Source of the DNA: Cotesia glomerata
Taxonomy: Eukaryota > Arthropoda > Insecta > Hymenoptera > Braconidae
Assembly (NCBI RefSeq): GCF_020080835.1
Contig: NC_058158.1
Location: 12,710,001-12,774,000 of the forward strand
Direction: 5' to 3'
Length of the DNA: 64,000 bases
Below are positions 26,620 to 37,757 of the stretch, piece after piece (within the stretch, counting starts at the first letter, position 1; every line of letters begins with the position of its first letter). The notes beneath the pieces were generated by a model that was not told the DNA's origin, did not search any database, and saw only the letters and a list, made by a program, of their open reading frames with translations. Both the position numbers and the translations under genes were made by a program.

Positions 26620-27180
26620 TATGTTAGTCACGTTGGACGAGAATGAGACAGGTATGAGGTACGTAGTGGATCAAGAGGAGGAACGACTAAAACATTGGGC
26701 GCGTGTGTAAGAAGCGGGGGATAAAATGTATGCATGCTAGCTAGTGTAGCGTGTAGCATGTAGAATGCCATCCGCGTTACTCGCGTATCAACACACGAGG
26801 AAGGGCAAAGGGGAGGAGGGGAAGAAGCGACAAGCCATCGCGTCTAGAAGGTGGGGATTCCACCAGCAGCGGAGTTGGTTAAGTTACCGAGAGATCGCGC
26901 TGATGTTGTTTTTTAGCTTGTTCGTTCGTGGGCTCCGCGCGACTGCCAGAGCTCAGTTGTCGCTCAGTACGGCTCAGCGCGGCCAGTCGAAAAGAAAGGG
27001 GGTTTGACTTGCATATGTGTGCCTATACGTACGCGTGTGCGCGACTCCTTTGCATAATTCTCAATTATAATAAGTACCTGAAATTGTCAAAACCCCTGAG
27101 GGTCACCAGGCCCAGAAGCTATTCTGGCCATCTTCTACCTGCCTGTCGGCCAACAAGGTCATAAAAGGGATACTACGGAC
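26620..27180 (+). promoter_or_regulatory. GC-rich island, putative proximal Abd-B promoter
   Basis: Against an AT-rich background this segment is GC- and CpG-rich. Three TCAG initiator-like words sit in quick succession at 26954, 26965 and 26975 (GCTCAGTTG, GCTCAGTAC, GCTCAGCGC). They are followed by pyrimidine-rich and then coding Abd-B sequence 1.5 kb downstream. I see no TATA box at the expected distance and no clear downstream promoter element. Open frames crossing it are short and start from non-ATG codons or lack neighbours. Assignment as promoter or 5' UTR rests on composition and position only. Confidence 0.4.
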
Positions 27181-28572
27181 CTATAGAAAAGAGAAATAAG
27201 AATTGGGAAGAAAAAGAAACGATTAGGGCAATAAGAGAGGCTACCAAGTTTTTGGAAGTAGTTATTACCAATTCCCAGTATTGCTTTTAAGTTTGGTCAC
27301 TGGGATATCATAAAAAGGGGTGGATAGTTTTATGGTTTTTTTTTTTTTTTTTATTGCATTTGCGGTAAAATTCAAATGTGTCAGTGATAAAGTGAGACAT
27401 TGATACAACAAAAAAGTACAACAATAAATAAAAAATAAATAAAAGTGAACTTTGTAGTATAATAATGATGTTAAGAAAAGGTTTATTATTGAAGGGATAC
27501 ACGCATAAATGTGTGAGTTCTGTCATTCGTGTAGGACGATAAAATATTTCAATCTTAGCCCAACTGGTTTTTGAATATTGTGAAATATTATAATAATTTA
27601 AAAATAATTTAACTAGCTAAAGTAAAGAAGTATTTTATGTTGCCAAGTGTTTTTTGTCACAATTTATTGCATATTTAAAGTTAAACAGTTTACGTTAAGA
27701 ACGTTGATGCCAAAGTGTGCTGTGTTTTTGTTTTCTGTTACAACCTTTTCATCTACTGGATTTCTCATCTGGATCATCTCAACGCCGGTTTAAAAAAATA
27801 AATAATTATTCGTATTGGATAAAAACAATTTTACACGTGGGCGACACGTCAAACACTTATCATCGTGTTTTCTTGGCGGGATTATCCACGCGTCCGCTAT
27901 CAATCCAAACTCTCCACCCTAACCCTTTCTTACCCTATTTTAATCGGTTTTCATCCCTGCCAACTATTTTCTACCGTTTCTCCATCCTCAATTTGCCACC
28001 CTTCCACCTGTCTACTGCGGTGGTACGCGCGGGGTTGCTTACACGCATACTCACTCCTGCGCACACACACACGCGCACACAAACTCCCGTATCGGATCGT
28101 GCCCCTACCTTTTAACATTCATTCCCTACACATAATCTCTCTTTATTTTCCTCATAACCTCTCACTCCAACACAACCCATCTTTCTCTCCATCCATTCTA
28201 TTTTCGTTTCGACATCCCACTTATTTTTTACCTATTACATCCACTCAACGTTCCTCTATTTAACACCTCACCAATGACAATCCTAATCCGGGCAATGGTA
28301 ATCCCCGAATACACTTCATTCCTCTTTACTAATCATTAACCTGAACCGTCATCCATCCCTACACCCTTGGTGTTAACAATTCAAATTTTGCAAACCAAAA
28401 CAACGTTAAAAATAACAAATCGCAACCGTCGTAATAACTGTGTCGTTACACTACCACCACGATCTGCACCATCGCCGAACACGTGTCTTGTTCAACGGCG
28501 ACCCTGTACGACAATGTACACGCCGCGCCGCTATGCGGCTCCGGCGTTGGCCATCCTGGCTCAATTACATCG
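27181..28572 (+). other. Probable 5' leader of Abd-B, C/T-rich
   Basis: The strand is strongly pyrimidine-biased from about 27860 to 28440, with ACAC/GCAC runs near 28064-28080 and no purine-rich coding signature. The frame of the first Abd-B exon is open upstream only to a stop at 28435 and contains no ATG before 28573. A pyrimidine-rich leader directly in front of the start is the simplest reading. An upstream coding exon spliced into 28438-28572 remains possible, although no strong acceptor is visible there. Confidence 0.4.
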
Positions 28573-29605
28573 ATGGGTACAGCCACCGGAGCGGGAAATT
28601 CCACCGGGGTGACCTGGTGGGCCATGATGAACGGTGGCGTCTACGAAGAAAGTCCGCCACCAATTCCGCCACCAGCCTCATCTCTCATCTCTATTCACCA
28701 GCAGCAGCAGCAGATTTCAACACCTGGATCTCATCAGCAAGCAACTACCCCAAGTTCACCTGGTGCTCCAAGCTCAGTAACCGCCTCCGCACCAGCCCCA
28801 ACAGCAAGTGCCAGTTCGACATCTCCAAGCGCTTCCTCCGTTGCCAGCAATAGTGCCACTGGGCCACTTCACATTCCAGCTAAAAGATTGACGGCTACTC
28901 CTATTGCCGGAACAACCTACGGAGAGGTGAATTGTGTGGAAGGATCTGCTGCCACTGGAGCGACTGCAGGAGTGATCAGGCACTCTCACTCGTCCTCTGC
29001 GGGCTCACAAGCTGGCTGGACGTCTTACAGCCCCCACAATCCTCAAGAAGCTTACCACTCGTCAGCTGCAACAGCAGACACGTTGAATCATCACCAAGCA
29101 TACGGGGGCACAAACCCCCCAACATACTACAACCTGGCGGACTCCGGAATAGGATCGTCCAGAGATAGTCGGAAGTCCAGTAGCGCCCTGAGCTTTTGGT
29201 CCCCAGCAACAGCCAGTTCTGGGCCAGCTACTGGCGCAACTAACTCCGACTACAAATCCTACAACTCGGCGACTGGAGGAAGCACTGCTGCTACTTCTTC
29301 TTCTGGTTCGACACCTGGTGGTGCCTCTGATCCAGCTGTTTCCAGCGGGCACTCTGGCTTCTCCCAGAGCTGGTGTAACTACTCTCCCTACGCCACTGCT
29401 AGGCACCATCATTCTGTCGATACGACACACCATCATCCTCATTCCCAAGCTGGTGTATCGTATCTCACCTCCTCGGCGCCAGACGAACGGGGGAGGATGG
29501 CAGCAATGGTTGCGGCTGAGAGTGCATTTCCTCATGATGGATACGGAAGTCTGAGGAACTATGGAGCACCAGAACCCGTTACATCCAGCCCTTACACGAC
29601 ACCAG
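28573..29605 (+). CDS. Abd-B: Abdominal-B, coding exon 1 (N-terminal region)
   Basis: This is the posterior-class Hox transcription factor that gives identity to the last abdominal segments and genitalia; it acts in the nucleus. The exon encodes residues 1-344 plus the first base of codon 345. It starts with MGTATGAGNSTGVTWWAMM and continues through a PPPIPPP stretch, a QQQQQ run and long Ser/Thr/Ala/Gly-rich segments. Tyr- and His-rich patches follow (SYSPHNPQEAYHSSA, ARHHHSVDTTHHHPHSQ). Such low-complexity N-terminal regions are normal for Abd-B. The donor is CCAG|GTAAGC at 29606, phase 1, which joins exactly in frame to the homeodomain exon. ATG 28573 is the first in-frame ATG; the frame is open upstream to 28438, so a non-ATG or spliced-in start cannot be excluded. 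Base composition is much more GC-rich than the neighbourhood. Confidence 0.85.
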
Positions 29606-32600
29606 GTAAGCATCAACACTGAGCTATCATCCAGCAAAAGTTTATTCTTTTATGTCTTTCCGCTCGTAACAGAAAACGTGTAGTATTTCTCGTCGCGTGG
29701 CCGCCAATAGCTTCATAACCATGGTCATAAACTTTGCGATTTTCCTCCTCATAACTTAAACTGGTACTTCATGAGGAATCTATGCGTTGATTGATGGTCT
29801 TAGCATGGGTGGTCATATTAGCAATTGCTTGTTTTCTAGTTCTTTTTTTTTTCACGAATATATTATTGTAAATTGTGGAGGCACTAGGAACAATTAAAAG
29901 CGAACGAATAAGCTTTAAAAGAAACTAGTTTGAATTAACAAAACATTTAACTATCACAAAAACGACTGTAATTAAAAAAAAAAAAAAAAAAATGTCTTAT
30001 AAAAATTACTATTAGCTTATGGGATTCCTATAACTAGTTCGTGAAACATCACAGACTGCAATCAACAGCGTCAAGTTTATTGACAACCGTAAGTCGTAAA
30101 GTTGAGCGCGCGCCTTCAATCAGCTGATCCGTACTATGACCCGTAGGCTTTACTCGGTTCAGTTATCTTTTATTAGCATCCACATTTTTTTCTAGGATTA
30201 TTTTACTTGACCGACATTTCTTTTCCACAAAGAATAGCTCAACTAAGTGCTTCTCTTCTTGGAAGCAATGAGAAGTTAGCTGAGCAAAAAATTACGCTAA
30301 AAAAATGTTTTATTTATTTGTTTATTGCTTTGATCTCTTCATTGATTGAATTTCACATGAGGTATATATTTAGAGCAGTAGGCAACTTATTTTCATATAT
30401 TTTTATACCGACAGATGGCAGCTCCCTTATCTTTTCGCGGTTCTCTTGTGTCCTGAACGGTGAAACACGCATGCGTATTATATTTAGCTATCGCGAAAAA
30501 AGAGATGAAGCTGTTGAGAGAGGGAGAAAGAGAACGAAAAGTGGGAAGAACATTATTCTGCGCAGCTTGCAATCCCTCGCTCAAGATTTATGATACCGGA
30601 CTGACGCTCGTACCGCTACGTCGGAAATATCATGAGTTTATTCACCGAGCTGCTTCTAAAGAAGCACCGTTCCATTCAACTTATGCTAGTTCTTCTATCA
30701 TATTATCTTGATGTAAATATTCTTAGTTACTGCTTTTTTTCTACAAATCAAATCAAAAATTATTGCTCTCTATCAGTAAATATTGATTCGTTTCTTCGAT
30801 AAAATGTTTTTTTATCATTTGTCTGATGCTGACCTTAAAAGTTTGTCCAATTAGTTAAAAAAAATTTCGCTCTTTCTCTCTCTCAATATATGCAAGCATA
30901 AATAATTATCTTATTAAGAATAAGTTACAAAATACAATTCCAATTTAGTTAATTAATTAAAATGTTCATTTGAAGGCTTATTAACATAACCAGATCGCTA
31001 AGAGCAGTCAATCATTTCAATAAATTAAACCTCAGTGCAGTTTCAAATTTCATCTTGAATAAACAGCTTAATTGATCTTAAAATGTTGTTGCTTATAAAG
31101 CCGTTACATAACATTAAATGAAATGAACTTATAAGGTAATTGATTCATTAGTAAATCAAACAGTTGTCCTACCTGTTCACCAGTTGATTTTTAGTTTTTT
31201 GTGTATATTTAACTCATCCGTGAGGATCCTGACCTCTGTCAATTAATTTGCATATTTCCACGTTTTACTGGGCAATAAATTTCTCCCGCTTGAGCAATAC
31301 TAACGTACTTCACGTATGTGAGAGGAAGTAGGATAGCTAATTTTTATCTGAAATGAAAGAAAAAGACACGGTCGTCTGTCAAGTACAACTTTGCTTGAGC
31401 ATTATCGATAATGATTATTATTAAATTTAATAAAAGTTCCCCATCAAATAATCATCTTGCCCGTTTTGCTGATTTTAATTAACAAATATTTTAATACGCT
31501 ATTCTGAAAATCTTCATTAGTTATTTTTATTCATTAATTCAAATTGCAACTCATTTAACAAGATAACACTGATTATTTTTGCGGTAATCATAATTTTAAT
31601 TAGTAATCTAATTAAGCTGCTTCTTAGAAATTTTATTTTACTATGAATTCATGAATTTAGTGATGTAGCGTATGAATAAATTGAATTGCATTCTTTGTGG
31701 AAATTCGTAGGTCCAACAAAAAAAAAACCGAACAGCATACATACAAAGTATAGCCTATGTACAATAATTTCGATTGAGTGAAGATGCTAGTATTGGTACA
31801 TATTGAAACAGTTGAAAATCCGAGTGTGTTTGTGTATACTAACCATTCGATGAAAGGGAGACTCGCCGAAATATTCGGCACGGTTAGTAAAACCGGTCCA
31901 ATTATATCATAGTAAGACTTGGTCATGCAATGATGCCTCCTTATTTTGGATTTACTTGACACAACATTTATACATTTTAACAGAATTTACTTTGGATAAA
32001 TATAAATTATAATTTATAATTTATTTCCCGCAGTTAAATTTAAATTAATTAGTAATTACCCGTTAATATGTGAATCATCAGATCACATGTATTTATAAGA
32101 AGTTAATGACTTTATAAAGCGGATGTCGTTGATAATTAAACAAAAATAGAATTAATTTTGATGTTTCAATTAAATGACTTGATCAATTAATTTTTAAAAA
32201 TAATATTAATTTCCCGTTTGTTTAATGATGTTGGGGCGTTAAAACAATATAATGTCAAGTATGCATTAGATTTTGATATATTTTTGATTACTGTAAATGA
32301 TGACTTCCAAAATTTTAGACCATTTTGGAATTAATTATTCTAATTAGAAAAATATCTAACTCTAACTTAAGAAATTTTTTCATTCGTACAAAAAAAAAGG
32401 AAACTGAAAAAATTTTTTGTTTAAAAACCAATTCAATATTCATTATGTGGCAATATTTTTGTTTAGATTACTTACATTATATGTATTCAGACTATTGCTA
32501 CCTACAGATTTTTTAATTAAAATGTCAATTCGCTAATTAACTTATTATTAAAGTGGAAATAAGGAAAAAAAAATTAGTGTAAAATCTTCTAATACTGCTC

Positions 32601-33238
32601 AGATTTTACTCAAATTTTCTCCATAACTATCTTGTTAATTGGTCTCAAATTTTGCATGTCGGTTTTTGCAGTAATGCAAAATCTAACAATTGAAATTTAT
32701 CCTGTTCTGGCACCCAAACTTTAAGGTAGTACTGTCGTTCGTAGAGTTACTGTTCAAAGTTTAATGAAATTCAGTATATTTGACAATAATCTTACTCAAT
32801 TTTTAGAGAACTACAGAACAGAAATTTTTACGTTCAACATTGAGTCTTATGAGAAATTACTATTCTTCTTTTGTGTGCAAAAAGTGCCATTCATATTTTA
32901 ATATAAGTCGAGATAATTAGCAAAAAAAAAAACATATTAAATATTTTTCATAATTAAAAGTACAGATTCGGGGCATGTGCTTGTAGTAATTGATAAAAAA
33001 CTATCGAAAATAATTTTCGTCTCTCTTTCCAACGCAACTTTGTATAGGTAAATATATGACATAAATCGAATAAAACTTTGACACATGTCATTTTGACAGT
33101 ACTATCTTAGTATGAAAGACGTATTGAATAAATTTTAGCAAATTATAAAAACAAATAAAATAGTATATTCATTATTGAGGCAAAATTAATTGTTTCAAGT
33201 GATGTGGGGTTCCTCCCCATCTTCCTTGTTTCCAACAG
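29606..33238 (+). other. Abd-B: Abd-B intron, 3.6 kb, phase 1
   Basis: GTAAGC donor and CTTGTTTCCAACAG acceptor. The interior is AT-rich. Exceptions are about 30060-30150 and 30420-30640, which are less AT-rich and include a purine-rich GAGAGAGGGAGAAAGAG tract. These could hold an internal promoter or enhancer for a short isoform. Open frames in the latter begin at TTG and resemble no family, so I do not call a gene. A run of 18 or so A lies near 29974-29991. Confidence 0.75.
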
Positions 33239-33681
33239 GTTCATTGGGCATGCCGGTCAGTGTACCTGGAATGGGCGTTAGCTGTGCAGGAGGGAACCCA
33301 CTGGAGTGGACTGGACAAGTGACAGTGCGAAAGAAACGTAAACCGTATTCAAAGTTTCAGACTCTTGAGTTAGAAAAAGAATTTCTGTTTAATGCCTATG
33401 TGTCGAAACAAAAGCGATGGGAATTAGCACGGAATTTAAATCTGACAGAGCGGCAGGTTAAAATATGGTTTCAAAATCGTCGGATGAAAAACAAGAAAAA
33501 TAGTCAGCGGCAAACACAACAAACTAACAATAACAATAACAGCAGTGCTAATAATGCGAACCATCACGGTACAGCTAGCGGTAATCATCATCATCCTGGA
33601 AGTACTCACGGGCCATCGAGTCATCATGTTCAAGTCAGCCAGACGCACCACGCAAATGGCTCTGCAAAACATCATCAGTGA
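33239..33681 (+). CDS. Abd-B: Abdominal-B, coding exon 2 with homeodomain
   Basis: The acceptor TTTCCAACAG at 33229-33238 restores codon 345 (Gly) and leads into SLGMPVSVPGMGV. The PBX/Exd-contact-type tryptophan follows in NPLEWTGQV, then a full 60-residue homeodomain (residues 374-433 of the joined protein) and an N-rich/H-rich tail ending AKHHQ. The joined product is 491 aa. The first TGA is at 33679-33681 and is followed by C. The ending resembles the AKMHQ ending I recall for Drosophila Abd-B, which supports this as a genuine stop. A short form starting at an internal ATG (33250, MPVSVPG) would contain just the homeodomain half, as the r-class protein of Drosophila does. Confidence 0.95.
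33325..33504 (+). other. Abd-B: Homeobox (Abd-B/Hox9-13 class)
   Basis: Sixty codons encode the three-helix DNA-binding domain. Visible hallmark residues are R5, Y8, L16, F20, W48, F49, Q50, N51 and R53. The class-specific N-arm is RKKRKPYSKFQ and helix 3 is KIWFQNRRMKNKK. K3, K4 and P7 and the helix-1 stretch LELEKEFLFNAYVSKQKR are diagnostic of Abd-B. No residue expected to be invariant is missing. The homeobox is uninterrupted by an intron. Confidence 0.97.
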
Positions 33682-34026
33682 CCCGTAGCCTTCTCTGGGG
33701 TCGTCTTTGGTCACCAACCACATCATGCTTCCACTTCAATACACACCAGTGGTAATAATACTCACGGTCTTGCAGCCGCGGCAGCAGCTGCTGCTGCAGC
33801 AGTCAGCCAGAGTCATACTCACAGTCATAGTACTTTCCATACTACCCAATCATCACAACTAGCAGCAGCTCTGCCTCCTCATGCTACCAGTACAACTGCT
33901 TCAGCAGCATCTCCAGCTGTTCACTCTCATCATCCTCATCACTCCTCCCATCAATTGGCTCATATGGCGGCTCATCATCAACATACAATGCTCTTCCATC
34001 AGTCCAGCCATGGTCTTGCCGCCTGA
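33682..34026 (+). CDS. Abd-B: Candidate UGA-readthrough extension of Abd-B (114 codons)
   Basis: After the TGA at 33679 the same frame is open for 114 codons to TGA at 34024-34026. It reads as protein: PVAFSGVVFGHQPHH, then HTSGNNTHGL, a run of ten Ala encoded by mixed GCA/GCC/GCG/GCT codons, HTHSHSTFHTTQSSQ, HSHHPHHSSHQLAHMAAHHQ, ending SSHGLAA. His/Ala/Ser-rich low complexity is exactly the character of the tail before the stop. Mixed synonymous codons in the Ala run argue for selection on protein rather than a DNA repeat. UGA followed by C is the leakiest stop context known in insects. No plausible intron could remove the stop (nearest GT..AG pair is only a few bases). Alternatives are a recent nonsense change in this individual or strain, or a sequencing error. 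Confidence 0.6.
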   Translation, partial: PVAFSGVVFGHQPHHASTSIHTSGNNTHGLAAAAAAAAAAVSQSHTHSHSTFHTTQSSQLAAALPPHATSTTASAASPAVHSHHPHHSSHQLAHMAAHHQHTMLFHQSSHGLAA

Positions 34027-35300
34027 GTATCAGGATCCTGGTTTTGCTTTAGGTAACAATCATCATTAGACCTTTGCAATTTGTAATTTTAGAAAATTAT
34101 AAACCTTTTCGTGATCAAGACCGTGATGAAATTGATGTTAATACTGCTAATTATGAAACATCAGGGCTTGTACGAACTCCCAGAGAATCCGTTATTTATA
34201 ATATAAGTACGTGTATATGCATATCAAGGTGCTTAGAAAAAAAAAATTTCTTTTCTTACCATACAAAACGTTTCTTCTAGATTTAAAAATATTTTCCTAA
34301 CAGCGCAGCTTCCTATCTTAATTTTCTAAGAAACACAACGAGCTTTCCTTTTCTCGCAAAAGTAACACGTAAAAAAATTTTTTATACATTTTATGATACA
34401 CATTTTTATTGGAAATTGAATTCTCTACAAAAAAGCTCTCATATGTTTTTTTCGTAACCTCAGCAGGTGATAAATTATTACGATTTTTACACTTCTTGCA
34501 AAGTTGCGTTTTTAGGAAATTTTTTTTTTTTACACTTAAAAGAAATTTTTTAGATGATAGGAAAATAATTTTTTTTCAACACCTTAATGCATATACACAT
34601 ACAGGAACATATATAGCTATATATATAAATTTATAAATATACTATGTCATTAATGAGTTAAAGTAATAGTACACGTACACTCGATCATGGTTCTTCTATT
34701 AATATATATATATATATAATATGTAATGAGTGAGGCAAGAGACTTGTGTCGAGTGGACATATTATAAATTATGATATAATAGGTAATTTTTTTGACTGCT
34801 ATACACTATGTGTAAGTGAGATAGTAAGATTGAGCGAATCTGTATGACTGGTGTAATAATTTATAGAAAATAAGGTGAAAGACAAAATTATTTACATTCG
34901 TTATTAAAGTAATTTTTTGCTATTAACTTTGAGCTTTGTTATTTATGAATTTATTGTTTTTTAAATTTAATATTTAATTATGTATCGTACCGATATTGTC
35001 TTATTATTATTAATTATTATTATTTTTATTTTTATTATTATTATTATTATTAAGTTTTTGTCTTTCGTCGTTCCGTTTGATGAAAGTTTTGTTTTATTAA
35101 ATTTTTGAATTAATGTGAAAGAGATGAATATAATGTTGCAATGATATCGGTTGGGTCAATTATAATAGTACAATATGCTCGGCCCTACTGAGAAATCTGT
35201 CCAATTCGTAACGAGATAGTATTTCTCTACATATAAATATATAGTTAATGGAATAGAACATAAATTATAAATAAATAAACTATAGTTTTAAAAAATTAGT
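34027..35300 (+). other. Abd-B 3' UTR region
   Basis: Directly downstream of the coding frame the sequence becomes AT-rich with T-runs and (TA)n (about 34698-34720) and ATT microsatellites (about 35005-35055). AATAAA-type words lie at about 35264-35276, so a 3' end there is possible. The true end cannot be fixed, because long Hox 3' UTRs and many other AATAAA words occur downstream. Confidence 0.35.
34093..34205 (+). other. Possible alternative C-terminal exon
   Basis: An unexpectedly protein-like frame, ENYKPFRDQDRDEIDVN to RTPRESVIYNI, begins after an acceptor-like TTTGTAATTTTAG (ends 34092) and ends before A|GTACGTG. Just upstream, in a frame different from the readthrough frame, PPEYQDPGFAL runs to TTTAG|GTAACA at 34053. 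Joining the two would need an intron of only 40 nt, shorter than usual for insects. No family is recognised. It could be chance in a 3' UTR. Confidence 0.2.
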
Positions 35301-36572
35301 CTCGCCTAATCGATCCCTTGAATCCTTAAAACGTGCATTACTTTTTTTACGCGCATATAATTATATTGACTAAACAATAAATTAGAGTTTAATTATTGGT
35401 GACTCATTAAATTAGGTGATCACGGATAAAGGATTTATCGATTCAGGACTTGGACTTTATTTATTATTATCATAAAATAAAATTATCAATTATCTCGTTG
35501 ACGACCTAAATTAAAAATATGAAATTTGAAAAACGTCGCGTATCAATAAAAATTTTTTTTGCTTCTCTCATCCAGCCATCAGTAGTTTTTAATGATTATT
35601 ATTCATTACTTGATAACAATAAATCAGTAAAACTCGATTAATTTGATGTAATATACGCTGGTGAGACATATACAGTCGTGTTTTTGATTAACTCACTTTA
35701 ACAATACTGTACTTATTATCTACCGAGGATTATGTGATTATTGATAAATAACATTTGTAAAATCGCAATTATTATGATTTATGACCTATGACTCTTATCT
35801 ATGTAAAAATTTTAAAATTGAAAAATAATATTAAGAAATAACGAATCGTGACGGGTCGTTGGATTAATTATTATTGTACTTAATACGTTGCAATTGGCGC
35901 TCACAGTTAAATAGTGAGCTCTCCTTGTGACAATGGCCAAAATTTAGGAGTGACTGACAAGCAAGTATGATTAAAAATAAATTAAAATTCAAGTGTTTCG
36001 TCGGCTTCATTGGATCTCTGATAGGATAAAATATCTGTTTATGTTTTTTTTTCTTTTTTCGATATTTTAATATTTTATGAATTGACCGTCGTTTCGAATG
36101 TAATTTTTATTGTATAATGACGCTTTTGTATTTTTCGAGTTTTATTTATAGTTCATCCCAGTGAAATATTAATTATAATACTTAAATTTACGAAAATGTC
36201 TAATTATTTTATTGTTAAATTCAACTATTGGATTATTTGGATCTAAGCTTCAGAGTATTAATTTTTAAAATTAATAGTTAATTAGTTCGAAACGTTGATC
36301 AGCACAAATTTAGTAAAAAAAAAAAAAATATAAATTAAAAAAGGCTTTGTGGTGGCAAACTTGTTTAAATATGTATTATTATTATGATCTATTTGTTATG
36401 TGAGTGTATAGAAATTATTATGATTTATATATGTTGTGTGAGTACGTAGCACTTGCATTGAAGTTGTGTACGTATACTTTTTAAATTTTACGTTATCACG
36501 GAGAATAAATTATTTATGGAAATGGTTTCTAAATTTTTATGAAAAAATGAACTCATTTTTTTTTGGCTCATA

Positions 36573-36762
36573 ACACTGATGAAAAAATAATTCGATTCAA
36601 GAGAATTTGAGATTCGGAACAGAAAAATTTTTTTGGAAAAGTTAATTTTATTTAGTTCAGAAACTTTTCACCTGGAATCAAAACAAAGAAATTCTTAAAA
36701 ATTATTTATATACTTCACAAAAAAATTTGTCTCTTGAATTACTTAGGAATTTTTATCAGTGT
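36573..36762. mobile_element. MITE of the TTCTTGA family
   Basis: Starts ACACTGATGAAAAAATAATT and ends TTTTTATCAGTGT, with 'gattcaagag' and 'ctcttgaattac' words inside. Confidence 0.55.
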
Positions 36763-37572
36763 AAAATTACAAAAAATCAATTGTATATACTTTATAGTTA
36801 TAAATTGTACATTTTTTTGCCAATTTTTTCTAAAATTTCTATAATTCTTCGTTTTCTGTAATTAATAATGAACTCTTAAGCACTCAAGCTACGAGTATTT
36901 TGCTCAAGCTCATTATAAAATCCCTGTAACTTTTTTTCCAAAGTATTATTGCGGAAATAACGGTCAGAACTTTTTTGACATTCAAATTTTTCTTCTTTAC
37001 TGAAGTAGTTACTTCGTCGAACTGCTCTGTTTTATTTGATATAGAGTTTGTAAAATAATTATTGTTTAATGCACTTTAAAAAATATAGGCGTAAGCGCAA
37101 AAATTGCATATTCGGTTTTTATTAAAGTCGCTCATGTATCTTCGGAAGAGGCATTGGCCTAGAGTTTAAGTAAATCGAAATTTTGACATGACTGCTAAAG
37201 GGTTATCGCTATTTTGAACGCACTAGTTTTTTACAAGTTTAGAATATTAATTGCTTAAAAAATGTTTTTTTTTGGTACAATTTATTACTTTCTAATAGCT
37301 TTGACTTTTTCAAAACTAATTTTAAAATATGAGTTGTAAATATTCACTAATTGAAGTAAATTTTTATTGATACCTGTTCAGGTAGTTATTCTTGTAAATT
37401 TAACTAAAATTTATAGTTCTTGATAAAATTATAAAATTAGTTGAATTTTCAATCTACGTATCGAAAATTAAATGGAAAATTTTTATAAAATTTTCTTCAG
37501 CATTTTCAGAATCAAAAATGAAATAGCTGAATTTACAAAAATTTCAACTTTTTCTTTACAAGACTTGTTTCC

Positions 37573-37757
37573 ATACTGAAAAAAAAAACTGACGGAATTT
37601 CAGAGAAAAATTCTTAAACCAAAAAATTTTTCTTGTTTTAAGTAAATTTTATATAATTCAAGAATTTTTCATTTTGATTTAAAATAAAAAAAATTCTTCA
37701 AAATAATTTTCTTGGTTCAAGAATTGTTCTCATAAATAAAGTTAATTTTTTTCAGTA
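37573..37757. mobile_element. MITE of the TTCTTGA family
   Basis: Starts ATACTGAAAAAAAAAACTGA and ends TTTTTTTCAGTA. It contains 'attcttaaacc', 'attcaagaatttttc' and 'ttcttggttcaagaatt' words shared with the other copies. Confidence 0.55.

Noticed and set aside
26765..27164. 80- and 78-codon frames in the GC-rich island
   Set aside because: They overlap in different phases inside a probable promoter/5' UTR, with no similarity to a known family.
27717..28263. Two overlapping 132-codon frames before Abd-B
   Set aside because: The C/T-rich leader produces Pro/Ser/Leu/His frames in two phases at once; neither has a suitable start or joins the Abd-B frame.
29062..29637. 191-codon minus-strand frame over Abd-B exon 1
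   Set aside because: Antisense shadow of the GC-rich Abd-B coding exon; Ser/Arg/Cys/Val-rich text without domain.
30207..30593. 128-codon open frame in the Abd-B intron
   Set aside because: It begins at TTG rather than ATG, has no recognisable domain, and overlaps open frames in other phases. The region is purine-rich and open by composition.
33436..33726. 96-codon minus-strand frame over the homeobox exon
   Set aside because: Antisense shadow of the conserved Abd-B coding sequence.
36450..36500. miR-iab-4/iab-8 hairpin (ACGTATAC-type seed)
   Set aside because: GTACGTATACTTTTT lacks the CTGAATGTATCC-like continuation and has no matching opposite arm.
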